DNA of 64,000 nt. Origin: Heliocidaris erythrogramma (lineage: Eukaryota > Echinodermata > Echinoidea > Camarodonta > Echinometridae). The position numbers were made by a program, and so were the translations under genes. The notes beneath the pieces are model-generated. The model was not told where the DNA came from. It worked only from the letters and a program-made list of their open reading frames with translations, and searched no databases. Positions 21,411 through 34,247 of this stretch are shown here, piece by piece (the first letter of the stretch is position 1; each line of letters opens with the position of its first letter). The stretch is from positions 21,991,501-22,055,500 of the forward strand of contig CM046870.1 of NCBI GenBank assembly GCA_025617745.1, in the 5' to 3' direction.

Positions 21411-22089
21411 CCCTTCTATGAATATTCATGAGTATTTTAAATATATGATTGGTCAATTGGTGATCACGTGATAAAATATAATTTAACTAGGAAAAACAAA
21501 TCTCTGTCAGAGCTCCGAATATCTTTCACTATTTTTTCCTGGGCAGAACTGCGCATGCTCTATTTAGTATTTTCTTCCAAGGCGCTACTGCGCATGCTCA
21601 TTTAGTCACTGTTCATTGAAAAAAAAATTGTGTCAAATTCGAACGCTCAGATGACCCGCTAAGCGAGTCCTTGACCTCATGCGGACTGCTCATAACCTTG
21701 CCGTCTGCAGTATCGGCGCAAGTCACCGGTAATTTAGCCCCGCGCCTGGATCCGAATCAGCTGTATTATTATTCGAAGGTCTTCGATCAAACAGCTAAGT
21801 CAAGACAAGTAATGTAGACTCGAGTCTATATGGGGGACCTAAAGCTAAGCTACGCACTTTGTTTTGTATGTGGAGCGCGTATTCTACAATAGACAACGCG
21901 TATTAAAAGTGGTGCGTAGCTTTAGGACCCGCGTAGCTTTAGGACCCCTGCCATATACAACTACAAGTTACATGTAATTGTACGGTACTATTAAGGTTAG
22001 TCAAAATATTGTTTTACGTTTTTCTTTTTTTTAATTAGTTGTAAAGAAGGGATATAAAACAAATATACCAAGCATTTAGTTCGAAATTA

Positions 22090-22204
22090 TAGTGGAAATT
22101 ATATATCTTCGGAGGGACTGGCATAACTATTTTTTCCTTGGGGCTTTGCCCCTCGGAAAAAATAGTATTATGCCAGTCCCTCCTCAGATAAATAATTTCC
22201 ACTA
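22090..22204. repeat. Hairpin MITE, about 48-bp stem
   Basis: TAGTGGAAATTATATATCTT...GGAGGGACTGGCATAACTAT and its complement flank a loop GGGGCTTTGCCCC, itself a small palindrome. It is flanked by AT-rich DNA. Confidence 0.8.
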
Positions 22205-22879
22205 CACTTTCTCACAGCTTGGTATATTTGTATATTATTATTAAATTTTACTTGAAAATAATCATCATTATTTCACTTTATAATAAGAAACTTGTATCAG
22301 ATGAGGGGGCAACATGCCCATGTGTCCCACCCATGAATCTGTCACGTACTGTCATTATATAGAAAGATGAGTAAGTTTTGGCTCCCTTACAATTAAATCA
22401 TAATAAATATATGGTCAAGAGCAGCATCTGTCACAATGTCATTGTCAGAAAGCGGTTAATGATGACAGCTTGTCTCCAACGATGACAGATTTTGGAACTG
22501 CTCCTGTTTTCCGTGGCTCAATTAATTCAGGCTTTGAGATATTTTAAGGGGTGACCCGTATAATTCAAAAATGGTTATTAGAAATATATTAGCTCATCAA
22601 CAGTCAACACACATGAACAGTGATAGTGCAAGTCAATAGGGTCACAGATTTGCCTTACTCAGATACGTCATGGATTCATTATTTTTTAAGGAACTGCACA
22701 TGTTTTGTGTAAAGTATTTCCTATGTCCTGAACCATCCAAAATTTGCTCTAAAGACTGAAAATATGCCAGGTATTAAAACAATTTCAAAGTGATTTATCT
22801 CAATAATGAAAATAAGAAAAATGTACACTTATAAGCATTTTGATACAACTATGTTATCCATTATTATTTATAAACCAAA

Positions 22880-23560
22880 TGCTCTGACTGTGTCACTCTG
22901 TGAATGAAGCTCAGTCACAGAGCTATGAAACCAAAGTCATGACATCATCACAAATACAAACAAAAATGATGCATTTTATTTGCCAAATTTTGCCAAAATT
23001 TTGCCAAAAATCCACCCAATATAAACTTATAGCCATTTAAATCTGACTATACTCTCATTTCTTTAAACACAGCGATCTGAGTGATTCACAGTTTCACTCT
23101 CTAAATTCCCTTTGATAAGCAGCTCAGTCACAGAGCTATGGTACCAAAGTCATGACATCATCATTAATACAAAAAGGAAGTATTTTATTTATAAAACATT
23201 TGGAAACATCCATCTAATGTACACTTACAACCATTGAAATCTTACTATATTTTCAGGTTTTCTTTTGAACCAAATGCTCTGAGTGATTCCCTATCTGCAG
23301 CTCAGTCACAGAGCTATGAAACCAAAGTCAAGACAGCATCAAATGCACAAAAGGAAGCATTTATTTAAAATCACATTTTCAGAAACATCCATCCAATGTA
23401 ATACAACCATTGAAACCTGACTATGTATGTTTTTTCATTTTTTTCTTTTTTTCACCAATAGCTCTGACTGAATCATTCTGAATTCCCATTGATAAGCAGC
23501 TCATGCAGTCAGAGAGCAATGAAACAAAGTCATGACATCATCACTAAATACAAAAGGAAG
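22880..23560. repeat. Tandem array, 4 units of about 180-215 bp
   Basis: The word AGCTCAGTCACAGAGCTATG, followed by AAACCAAAGTCATGACATCATC, recurs at about 22909, 23121, 23298 and 23499, each followed by a TTTATTT block and CCATCCAATG-like sequence. TGACATCA resembles a CRE/AP-1-like site and is kept in most units (inference only). Confidence 0.85.
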
Positions 23561-23599
23561 CATTCTATTTATCACACATGTAGAAACATCCATCCACTG

Positions 23600-26230
23600 T
23601 CTGCAGGCCACTCACATGATCCACCTTCTTTATAAAACAATCATCCTTCAAACTTATTTCTACTGCTGACCATTTATGCTGATTCATTCCCTGCAGTGCT
23701 CTAACATCCTGCCATATAACAAATTTGTAAGAACGAAGAAGTTTGAAAGGAAAGAATATCCTCAAAAAAACATTTCAAGGACATACAAAACAAGCAACTC
23801 ATGCTCACAGATGTAATTTTAAAGGGGATCTTGGGTTCTGGGAAAGGTGAAATATAATTTGTGAGCTTTCTCATTCCCTTTGTGTCAGTTTGGAAGAACA
23901 TAGAACATCATGGTAGAAACATCCCCTGGAAAGGATTTCTCTTCAAATGCTCTTATATTCAAAATATGACTAGAAACAGCTGAAATGTTCGGGCGGAACA
24001 TTCATGCCACTTGTGTGTGTAGTCCCATTTATTTCTGTGTGCAGTACACGTGCTTTTCAGTGAGATTGAGTCAATTTCTGATCTATTTTGATGATTCCAA
24101 AACAACACAGTATAAAACAATTCTTATGTAGACATGGTCATCCTTTCCCAATTTCTTTGAGATAGTTTCTTTCACAATATAATTGCATGTCAGACCAGAA
24201 CTCAACTTTATCTTTAAAGGCTTGTACATGTAGCAGTAAAGACAATGTCCTTTAATATTTTTATTGTAAACTTCGACATCAATGTCATATCAATAGGTCA
24301 TCTCTTTTTTATTTTACTTTGATTAGAAATGAACTACATGTACCAGTACTACAGCTTACACAAACTCTCTCACTCAATTTATGATTTACTGTGGACTCAT
24401 TCTAAATAAAAAAGAATTGGTCTTCAGAAGAAAAAACAATGAAAGATCATTCTTTCTTTTGAAAAAGAACATCAATCAAGCAAGATAGATGCATTTCTCA
24501 AGATAAATTATATTAACGGTTTGACAATGAATGTAAATCACAAAGCACTAATGGATGAACAAAATATCCCTAAAACTGGATGTGCTTCAAGAAAGTTTTG
24601 ACACAACTAATCCAATTAAAGTTAATATGCCAATAGCTGTGTATTTAGGGGAATTAACCACTTAACGAGTTTGGTCTGCGACCAATTTAGTGAGAAATTA
24701 TTCTTAATTGTCTCTAAGTTTTCATGGTCTTCTGGCAACAGCAATAATTCAACACCTTCTGAAGAGAGATCCTACCATTATAAAGCAATTGTAAAATTTG
24801 CAGAGTCGGTCCAGGGTGATCAGTGATCGCCTGTAATTGGACGCTTCCTTTTCCAATCACGACAGCATTGTTCATTGCACTTCAGTTGAAACGTGACGCA
24901 CCCTCAAACTCTCAGCCAGTCCCTAAGCTTCATGGGGGCCACTTCCATTGCTTATTTCGTTTCCTGGGATGCTTCATCACCAAGACAATTTGCACTTTTG
25001 ATACAACTCCTATATGCAGCTACATTCAACTGCTTCTACAGGTATAACATGGACCCTACTACTAGTACTTGGGTCCATGCTATAACCATATTCAATGTAG
25101 ATTTTATTCAGAACTAAAAGGAATATACGTGTACATGTTTGTCGAAACTCAAAAGAAAAAGACAACAAAAGAAGAGAAAGTACGCAAGAGGAAAGTGAAA
25201 AAAATATAAGTAGAATATGTACACATGTAGGAAGATATATGTACATACTAAAAGCAATGCGAAATGCAATCAACAAACAAGACCCCCCAAAAAAAAAAAA
25301 AAAAAAAAATGGAAAAAAGAAAGTTGTATTCTTATAAATAAATGAAGTAATCTAGGAAGGTCAAAGAGACTATATTACTATATTGTAAAAAAAAAAAATT
25401 ATAAAGTTACGCCCATATCTTATGAAAAGTTTTTAACATGTCTCTATGGGTTTGATAACAAAATATAACAGAAGGGTTAAAAGAATTTTACTATATCTAA
25501 ATAGTGTAAGGGGGAACATAAACCAAAGTAAAAAGTTAATGTCCAATATCCATTGCAAAATGATCATCTACTTATTATAGCCATTGAAAAATTGTCTACT
25601 AGCTTTCTCACTAGAGTTCAGTTTGTTGATCACTAACCCCTCCCCCAAATAGTAGGCCAGCCCCCTTTTCCCCCTTCATCAACGAATGAATGAGCTCATG
25701 CAGCACAAGTTGTAGACTTGCTCAGAAGCACAGGAAGAGCTACAAGCGAGTGGGACAGAGCTCCCAGAGAAAGAAGTCAGCTCTTACTTGTAGTTATAGT
25801 AGTAGTAGTAGGTGTCTACCTCGCTTCAGGAAATGCAACTGGGACTCGGCTGACGATAACAGACTTATGGCAACACTCCCGAAGCATATTGTAAAAGGAG
25901 ACACCACAGATTTTACTCTGGTGCAAGTATTTAAATGGGACATTTGAACTTTGGATAACCTGTATGTGATGACGACTACTGTCACTGTTGTTCATGATAA
26001 CTTCTTATTTAATTAACAGTGACAAAGATTTTTTTTTTGTCATTTGACTCCACTCGCTCATTTACAAAGTTTATATTTGACTTGCAGATATGTGGTTGTG
26101 AAACTTGTGCGTTAATTCAATCCACTTCTGATAAAACTCACTTTGCTATCTAGAAATTCTGACTGTGAAGCAGTTATTCTACTACTGATTGAACTCACTT
26201 TGCTATCAAGGAATATTGACTGTAAACCTG
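23600..26230. other. Upstream region of the Ig receptor gene, no coding exon recognised
   Basis: It is AT-rich, with A-tracts at 25289-25308 and 25388-25397. A 15-17-bp hairpin lies at 25042-25086 (TATAACATGGACCC...GGGTCCATGCTATA). The 5' UTR and promoter of the gene at 26319 probably lie in this stretch, but no TATA box or start site can be fixed. Confidence 0.5.
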
Positions 26231-26318
26231 TTTAAATTTGCCTTACAGTGATTCTAACCGCTTACAATTTTGGTAGCCTGGATAGTTTGTATCATAATAA
26301 TTTGATCATAAATTAAAG

Positions 26319-28175
26319 ATGAAGGTATTAGCATCACTCTTGCTTCTTGTCATGCTATACTTCTGTCGGACTACATCTGCAAAACTAATGTGGCGGATGA
26401 AGCCGAATGAAATTATTGCCCTTAGAGGTAACTTGGTGATGCTGAACTGTTTTGTGGATGGACGTAACATCACTAATCCTGGAGAACACAAGTTCTGGTG
26501 GTACAGAGTGGACAGGAATGTGGTCCTCAGTAAGAACTTGCAGATCACCGCTACTGACCCTGACAGTGATCGCTACAGTGTACTCCTGGACAAATACAGG
26601 GGAGTATACTCACTTGTGATTAGAAACGTTTCCGAGGGTGATGGAGGTCTTTACCAGTGTCTCTTGAAGCAGTCCAGAAATGGCCCACAAGAGGCATCTG
26701 ACAATGCCAGCTTGACTGTACTTACTCCTCCAACACATGGGTACAAGCCCTGCACCATGTTCACCCAATCAAACATCATTCTTTCTCCCCAAGAAAACCG
26801 AGCTCTTAGGTGTCCCAAGTCAACAGACTCTTTCTGGAGAAGTGTCAGTTCTAACGTTGTCACAAATGAAACAGTTTACCACAGCTGGACAGCAAAAAGG
26901 CAAGTCCTCCATGCATTCTTCCTGCAGAACAAGACAACACTTTTGTCTGAATCATCAACTATTGAGAACCAAGAAACTGTTTACTGTGCTGTGAACAGTT
27001 CAATGCTTCAACAGTTTCCCAACAGATGCACACTGATTCCACGTGCCACATCAACAAAAGCCATCATAACACCACCTATCATAGATGTCACAAATGGAGA
27101 CACAGTTAACTTCACTTGCAGTCATGAAGATATAGCTGTTGCTATTGACTTCACTTGGGATATCCCTATAGAACTTGAGGTTGCTGGAATCCAGTTTGTG
27201 AAAAATGGAAGAGCAATTATCCTGAAGGGTATTAACGGAAATTGGGGGGACATGCTGGATATTGTGTGTCAGGTAACGACTGAGTGGGGTGTTAAAGCCA
27301 ATGCAACAGCTACAATAGCATTTTTGCATAAGCTGATCACAACACCTGTAGTAAATGCTATTGCGAAAGGTGAGAAAGTAGAGAGGCCAGAAGTGATACA
27401 GCCACGACCTATTATACCAGATGAATCCCAAAGGCCATCAAGATCTAGTAATCCAGCCTTGAAGAATATAAGCATCTTGATTGGACCTGCACTAGGTGTG
27501 ATTATTCTGTTTCTCCTTGCAGTCATATTTGCACTCTGCATCACAAAACGCAAGACATCTTCTGCAAAGCACCAGCTCAGACTGACACATCAACTCTCTT
27601 CTTCCTCGGATCCTCAGAAGACGGTTACTCTGAGATCTGTCAGCAAGCCTTCCAACAGGAACAGTCGCTCATCAAGGCGCTTCTCAGACTCCTTCACCTA
27701 TCGATTCAGCAGGGACTGTGAATATGAGAACATTGAAGCATACATGGCAAAGAAGGGACAGTTCCTTGGTGGGACAACATCTTTCCAAGATGAGAACAAT
27801 CAACCAATGGAGGCAAACGTCAGGGTGAAAATAGAAATGCCCAACAGCCTTAGCACCAGTATGCCAGCCTTGAATGCTTGTAAGATCTCGTCGAATATCA
27901 ACAGCCATGCAGTGAATGAAGCGAACTACCAACAACACTACAGCAACCACCAGCCACACATCACCAGCCACCAACCCTACAAGCCTTTGGCAAACGGGAA
28001 TGCCTATGCCACCAGAGAACAACTAGGGTTTCCATCCTTGATCAGCCATGATCTTCGAGACACGCAGCATTACCATGTGCCCACAACGACATCAACAATG
28101 CCTCATGCAGTTATTGATCGGTCAAAAAAGGCCATGAAACCACCTAATCCACCTCCAAGGAAACCTTCTTACTGA
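26319..28175 (+). CDS. Single-exon Ig-superfamily type I membrane receptor
   Basis: The product is 618 residues. A signal peptide (1-21, hydrophobic core LLLLVMLYF) precedes an Ig V-like domain, C44 to C114, with WWY at 60-62 and the classic DGGLYQC motif at 108-114. A cysteine-containing middle region follows (C145, C165, C223), then a third Ig-like domain, C267 to C317, with FTW between. Residues 384-408 form the membrane helix, followed by KRK. The tail of about 210 residues carries Y469 in YENI (a pYxN-type SH2 target pattern), a His/Gln/Asn-rich stretch and a proline-rich end PPNPPPRKPSY. Extracellular N-x-S/T sites (N50, N103 and others) suggest glycosylation. A cell-surface recognition or adhesion receptor is inferred; ligand and family are unknown. 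It lies antisense inside PSMC3IP intron 2. An acceptor-like TTTGCCTTACAG ends at 26248, so a 5' UTR intron is possible. Confidence 0.88.
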   Translation: MKVLASLLLLVMLYFCRTTSAKLMWRMKPNEIIALRGNLVMLNCFVDGRNITNPGEHKFWWYRVDRNVVLSKNLQITATDPDSDRYSVLLDKYRGVYSLVIRNVSEGDGGLYQCLLKQSRNGPQEASDNASLTVLTPPTHGYKPCTMFTQSNIILSPQENRALRCPKSTDSFWRSVSSNVVTNETVYHSWTAKRQVLHAFFLQNKTTLLSESSTIENQETVYCAVNSSMLQQFPNRCTLIPRATSTKAIITPPIIDVTNGDTVNFTCSHEDIAVAIDFTWDIPIELEVAGIQFVKNGRAIILKGINGNWGDMLDIVCQVTTEWGVKANATATIAFLHKLITTPVVNAIAKGEKVERPEVIQPRPIIPDESQRPSRSSNPALKNISILIGPALGVIILFLLAVIFALCITKRKTSSAKHQLRLTHQLSSSSDPQKTVTLRSVSKPSNRNSRSSRRFSDSFTYRFSRDCEYENIEAYMAKKGQFLGGTTSFQDENNQPMEANVRVKIEMPNSLSTSMPALNACKISSNINSHAVNEANYQQHYSNHQPHITSHQPYKPLANGNAYATREQLGFPSLISHDLRDTQHYHVPTTTSTMPHAVIDRSKKAMKPPNPPPRKPSY

Positions 28176-28585
28176 CAAAAAAATGTCTGGAAAGAATGAG
28201 CAATGGACTGACTCTGAACTTGTTACTTCAGTGTGAAACCTGATCTGGGACATGATCGATGTATATTTGTATTTTGTTGTATTTTGTGTCCGAGTACTCT
28301 ACTCCGGTTTTCCACTTGCTTGTTCTTACATCTAACACTATCATGCAGAAAAGGACAATAATTGCTTCCAAATGGCAGAAGGTCCAGTAAATTGTGGAAG
28401 GCTTGAATTATCATTGTTTACATTCTTAAAACTTGCCTGGACCATTAGGTGCACCATTTTCTCATGTATGTACATGTATATATTGTGGCTTACATACTTC
28501 AAAATTTTAGAATACATCACAATCTTTGAGATTTAACCATGATTTTCAATAATCTTTTACTGACTTTCTGAAGGCTTCTCCAGAC

Positions 28586-28591
28586 AATAAA
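28586..28591 (+). promoter_or_regulatory. Candidate polyadenylation signal of the Ig receptor gene
   Basis: AATAAA occurs 411 bp after the stop codon at 28175. It is the first canonical hexamer seen downstream on the plus strand. The cleavage site is not determined. Confidence 0.5.
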
Positions 28592-28639
28592 GAATAAGCA
28601 TCGAGTTCTACATTCCGAAAATTGTTACTGAGTTGGGTG

Positions 28640-30590
28640 TACATTATACAAATATATTTACTGCCATGCATGAGAGGGTCTGGTTGGAAACCACGGTCCC
28701 CGAGGTGACGTGACTGCAATTATTTTCAAGATGGGCACAAACTCCAAAGGAAAATGGTCATCTTCATGTAACCGAAGGTACCATAGTTTTAACAGATGCT
28801 CAGATATAGGCAGTATATATTTGGTTTATGTCCATCATCTTTAAAGTCATCTACTGATCTAGTGATAATCATCTGCACCTCACAGTATCGCACACACATA
28901 AATTTCAACTCCTTCAGTGATACCTTTCACTATGAAACCAAAAAAAATACCTCTCTTCAATTAAATACTTATTTTCTACAGGCCTTCAAACTTTCAAAAT
29001 ATGTCAAATGTTCATCTGTCTGTGACTAACTGATCAGGCTCTATATGTTATATAAAAATAAATATTTTGGCCCTAATGTTTGTATTTTTTTCCAAGGTTG
29101 TGAGTCATTAGTATTTTCCCCCTTGCCTGATTTATGTGACAAGCTCAAGGTAACAAATGATTTCATAATGACATAATGATTAGAGGCACAATTGAAGGCT
29201 GGACAGTCATGAGGAACAGGGATTTCCAAGTTCCAGCAAATGTGACTGATGGGGGATTTCACACGAATAACTTCAAGAACATTCCTACATATGTGACGAA
29301 AATTTTGGCAGCCTTTATTCACGAAGACATTGTATTTTGGTCACTTGATGAATTTTTTCAATATTTCTTGCATAAAATCTGACCAGATTTTAATCAGTTG
29401 TCAAAGAGTAATGAAGGTTTGATTGGGCTTGTCTTGATAATTGAAACACATTTTCCACTGATCAAATTTCACACATTTCACTCCTACAAATAGAATCACT
29501 AATCAACTAAGAATAGAGGCTGTGTTCAGATTTCTTTCCGAAATAATTATTAATATCACTTGTTGTTAAACAAGTTTTATGTAACAGGATATGTATCTTG
29601 ATCTAAGATCATTCCATGGGGTTACGGCAAAAATTATGACGATGTCCATGTAACGGTGGTATGAGATTTTCTATATCACATGGAAGATGAAATCATCTGT
29701 TCAAGATTTTTATGCTGTGAATATGTATAGTAGTGCCCAGCCAGAATCATTCCTGTTTCAGGTGGAACTCAGTCAAAGCTTTCCTTAATATGCATTCTTT
29801 TTTTTCCACCGTTTCATGGACATCACATTTATATAACATTATATACAATTTTGGTCTACAATAACGATTCACCACGAAGCTAGAGTACTTCTCAACATAA
29901 GTGGCTATGCTTTTTATGCTCTTAACTTTAGAAAACATTGTTACGAGTGATAGGAGACATGGTTCTTCACTTCTGGTATGTCACAAAATTTGCCCCAACC
30001 TGTGGAATGACCCTCTATTCAATCTCAAAGTTGACGGAAAATTTACCATCATATAATGTACAAGAACATTTGTATCAATTATTATTGCCATATGTGTTTA
30101 ATATAGAGAGAGGGGTAATATATAGTTATCTGAGTACAACCTGTATGTCTACATGTATGGTTGGTTATTTGGTTAATCTGAGAGGGGACAGAAGTTATTA
30201 GGTAAAAATATCTATCCCTCTTCCCTCCCCTTGTCATTCATTTCTTCTCCTTCTCCTTCCCTTTCTGACTCTCATCTTCTCCTTCTTTCTTCTCTTTTTC
30301 CTCTCTCTCTCTCTCTCTCTCTTTTCTTTACCTTCCTCCTCCCCTTCCCTCCCTGTGTCTTCTCAAATAATCAAACATTTTTGTTGTTACATATTGTTAG
30401 TATAATTTGCAAAGCGTTTCAGTATTTCAACATTTCTGTCATACAGTTTGGGTTTTTTGAATCCTTTTATTACATGCACAATGTATTTAGAGCTAGGGAA
30501 ATAGAAACGTGGAGGAACAAGATCACTTTCATAAATGACTAATTTTCAGGAACAAAGGAGACTTTTCAATGACATTCCAATTCCAAAGTT
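28640..30590. other. Intronic stretch, little structure
   Basis: AT-rich non-coding DNA. The only clear feature is a CT-rich tract at 30215-30355 ending in (CT)n. 30590-30689 is the left part of another repeat (GTCCACCCTAATATCAAGTTGG), split by the next element. Its counterpart lies, inverted, near 32930-33010. Confidence 0.5.
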
Positions 30591-31204
30591 AAAGGGAAAG
30601 TCCACCCTAATATCAAGTTGGTTTCGGAAGAAGCAAAAAGATTAAAGAAACATATCAATGATAGTTTGAGAAAATTCCAATAAGAAACTAGAATTGAATT
30701 CGTCATGAGGACGAATTAGGTGGTCTGTCTTTCAATTTGTACGATCATGATTGTAATCAGGATGATCATAATAATGGGAAAATACTAAACTGAAGATAGG
30801 ATGTCAAGAATGCCATGAATGGAGATGCTTCTTGAGGACAGGAATGTAGCAAAATGTGAAACGGTCATTGTAAAATGATTATGGTGATGATGATAATGGT
30901 GATTATGATGATTATAATGATATAATGATGTTGGCGATGATATAATAATAGCGATGATGATCATGACGGTGATGATAATAATGATGATGATACAGGATAC
31001 TTGGGAGATTAACCCCATAGCTCTAATACAGGACAGGAAATCACAATTTCCATAGGGTTGTACACAAACTACTGCACACTACTTTCTAATAGACATAATA
31101 CGGAAAATAAGGCAGTTTATTACATGATTTGTGATTTTTTATGTTACAATAGTCGAAGAGGATGGTAAAATGACAGGCAAAAAGAAGCAAAAAAAAAAAA
31201 AAAA

Positions 31205-31275
31205 AAAATCGGCCCGGGGATCGAACCAGGTACCTTGACCATGGTAGTCATGTGCTTTACCGATAGACCAGAATA
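31205..31275 (-). other. tRNA-like Pol III module in repeat copy 1
   Basis: On the minus strand it reads TGGTCTATCGGTAAAGCA (A-box-like), then an anticodon-arm-like segment, then GGTTCGATCCC (B box), followed by a run of about 20 T (plus-strand A-tract 31188-31208) that would stop Pol III. The 5' acceptor strand does not pair with the 3' end, so it is not called a functional tRNA. Confidence 0.6.
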
Positions 31276-32497
31276 TTTCCCATAGAGATAACACGTAAAC
31301 GAAAACGGGATTCTCAAATCACATTTTGTACTGAAAAATTGGGCATGATCCCGACATCTGATCAAAATTTGGAGACCACATTTGTAAAAGCTTATAGTCT
31401 CAGCTACAACATATTAAAATCTGGAAGAAAATAGACCAAAAATAACTGAGATACTGCTCAGAGAACGATGTCATGTAGATTCATGATTCGAAAAAAAGTC
31501 ATCTTCCATAGACATAACACGCAAATAGGGAAAATTCTGACATGGCGTCTTTAATTGAACATTTCAGTGTGATGACGTCATCCAAATGCAAAACAGTGGA
31601 GCGTTATGTTGTAGAGAATTGTCTCAGCTATAACATATCAAAATTTGGAAGAAAATCAACCACCTATTACTGAAATATTATCAAAAGAATACAAAAATGA
31701 TGACATAATTTTTTCAAAATCATTTTTTTGAGTTCATATGCAAATATGATGACGTTAGAACATGAGATCGGCAAAAATTCTACATGAATTCATATCTACA
31801 ACTCACAGGCTTTCAGAATATGTAAAGAAATTGGGGGGTTTCCGCCCCTTCTGAGGAGCTATGGCGAATTCTAGATGGGCATGTTTTTACCACTTTTTGC
31901 ATTAGAATGCCCTTTGACGTGCGCACAAATTTGAAAGTTTGACGCGCGCGTACGACATTATGGAAGGTCGATAATGACTGTAAATAGTTGGAAATTGTCA
32001 AGAATATTATCAGGAAGATGAAACATGCGAAAAACAGCGTTTTTATGTTCTCTACGCGCTGTGCGCGCGCATAACGTGCGCGCGGACGCGCACGGACAGG
32101 AAATTTTTAAATGCGTAAAATGTCCTGAACCATACCCTAATTTGATTAAAAAGTGATTTGGAGCATTTTTAAATTTTGACGCGCGCGTACGTGCGCGTCA
32201 TGATGCGCGCACAGATTTTAATGACATTTTATGTTGACCCTTGACCTGAAGTTCATGTGTGTCAAATATGGTTTATTTTTGATGACTCGTTATGAAGATA
32301 TGATTGATAATGTGATTTCACAAAATGGCGCCTGGATGACGTCACGATGACCTAATGACCTTGAAATAGATACCCGAGCTTGATCTTATAAGTCCTCATA
32401 ACTGTAGAGACTTTCATAAAAATTGACTCAGCCGATATTGAGGAATCATGGTAACAAGAAAGTGGTGGAAAAATAAAAATAAATAATAAAGAATAAT

Positions 32498-32612
32498 AAA
32501 TAAAGAAAATTCTGACGAAATTAAGAGGTGGTCTGTCGACTACGACAGACCACCTAATAAAGAAAATTCTGACGAAATTAAGAGGTGGTCTGTCGACTAC
32601 GACAGACCACCT
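32498..32612. repeat. 57-bp tandem duplication at transposon end
   Basis: AAAGAAAATTCTGACGAAAT plus the hairpin GGTGGTCTGTCGACTACGAC and its complement occurs twice in direct order with no visible difference, so it is a recent duplication. Confidence 0.9.
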
Positions 32613-33896
32613 AATAAGAAACTTATGAATTAAACACAAATTGACAACTCTGTGATGTATCTTGCAAGCTCTTCGCCTATATGCTCCATACACAAAAATT
32701 CATGAATTTGAATTTTCTTTGTTTTTGACGAAAGAAAAGATTTATATCATTCAGGTTTTGAGTAAAAGCATAAGTAAAATGATTATGTGATATATATGTA
32801 TAAGATATTTGATAAAATATTTTTTCAGAGAAAAAAATCAAAATTTATGATTTTTTATTACAGGGCGAATGGGAGATAAGCTCAAAAGATACATCACAGA
32901 GTTGCCAATTTGTGTTTGATTGATTGAAACTTCAAAAATTCCTAACTTTATTTCTTATTGGATTTTGCTCAAACTTTCGCTGATCTGTTTCTCTAATTTT
33001 TACACAACTCATCACATATGATTTCAGAACAATATTCAGTATTTCAACATGTACTGAATCAACATCTACACAAACAAAGAAGTGATCAGATGTTTTTTAA
33101 TGTTTTCATTGTTGGCTGCAACTCGATATACCATTGGACTCTTGGATCCAACCATAAAACATTGGGAATTGTGGTGGTGACTACATGACCCTAAAGTAAA
33201 TGTTGGTTCACTTTTTAATTCCTCAGAGTTCATGGTTAAGCTTAATCTGCACCTGTTGTCTGTAGGTTGCAGAGATTTTTTTTGTTTTTGTAGTAATGAC
33301 AAATCATCATTCTTGGTGGTTTTAAACCACATGCTTCTTGTCATAGATGTGGGTTTACTTTATGTGTATCCAAAAGAGCCCATCTATATCGGACCTTTTT
33401 TTAGCCCAAATCGTCATTTGTCAGGATTTAGTTTTAAAGCCATTTTGACTATTTCAGCTAGGCTCCACATTGACTTTTTTGTGAAGGGGCCCGGATTGCA
33501 ATATTTAGGGTGTGTATACATGACCCCATGCAAAAATTTTGAAATTTGGGAGGGGGGGGGGGTTCGGACTGACATTTTGGGCGCCCGTGGGTCATGGTGC
33601 ATGTTAGCGTCATGCCCTGCTTTAGAGCAGAAATATTATTTTAGTACTCTAAACAGCAACCATGAAAGCATACCATGACCATCGATGATTCAATCTTGTT
33701 TATTTCCAATGCAATCTGTATATTTCTTTACTTTTCAAAGAGTATTTTGGTTTATGACTGATTGTGAATATTGAATAAAGTAATGTACATGTATACCATA
33801 TTTCAGGATGGACTATAATTTCAGGACTTCATTGGTTATAATTGTGAATACAGATATACATGTATACTATTTCAGGATCAATAGCAGTTGTACTTT

Positions 33897-34170
33897 AGTT
33901 AGCTTAGCGAAACGTGATGGCACGTAAAAACGCAGGAAAGACGCAAATGACAAAATCATTATAAATCAAAATTTTATTCCATAGAGGCAGAACCAAAATA
34001 TTAGGAAGTATAATTAGTACTCTACAAACACTTTTAAGCAAAACTGCATGACAATATTCTTCAAGCAGATAAGTGAAATAAAAAAAAACTTAATAACTAA
34101 AAATACTAACAATTTGCTCTTTGCGTCTTTCCTACATGTTTACGTGCCATTAGATTTTGCTAAGCTAACT
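33897..34170. mobile_element. Palindromic MITE, about 53-bp arms
   Basis: AGTTAGCTTAGCGAAACGTG, ATGGCACGTAAAAACGCAGG and AAAGACGCAAATG (33897-33949) are mirrored by CTTTGCGTCTTTCCTACATG...GCTAAGCTAACT (34117-34170). The interior is AT-rich and non-coding. Confidence 0.8.
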
Positions 34171-34247
34171 TATGAGGATTATCAGCAATTTGACATTTGC
34201 TCCAGTGACGAGTGCTCCAGGTTTTATTTCTTTAAAGATATTAAAGG

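Larger units (their letters stand above)
30690..32612. mobile_element. Transposon-like repeat carrying a tRNA-like module, copy 1
   Basis: The 1.9-kb element is flanked by an 11-bp direct repeat AATAAGAAACT (30679-30689 and 32613-32623). It has AGGTGGTCTGTC near the left end and GACAGACCACCT at the right end. It contains an ATG/GAT-rich microsatellite (30875-30995), a tRNA-like module (31205-31275), CpG-rich GACGCGCGCGTACG words (31945-32200), and a 57-bp duplication at the right end (32498-32612). A second copy lies at 56806-59445. No transposase is encoded. It sits inside an older palindromic MITE whose halves are at 30590-30689 and 32624-33010. Confidence 0.82.
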
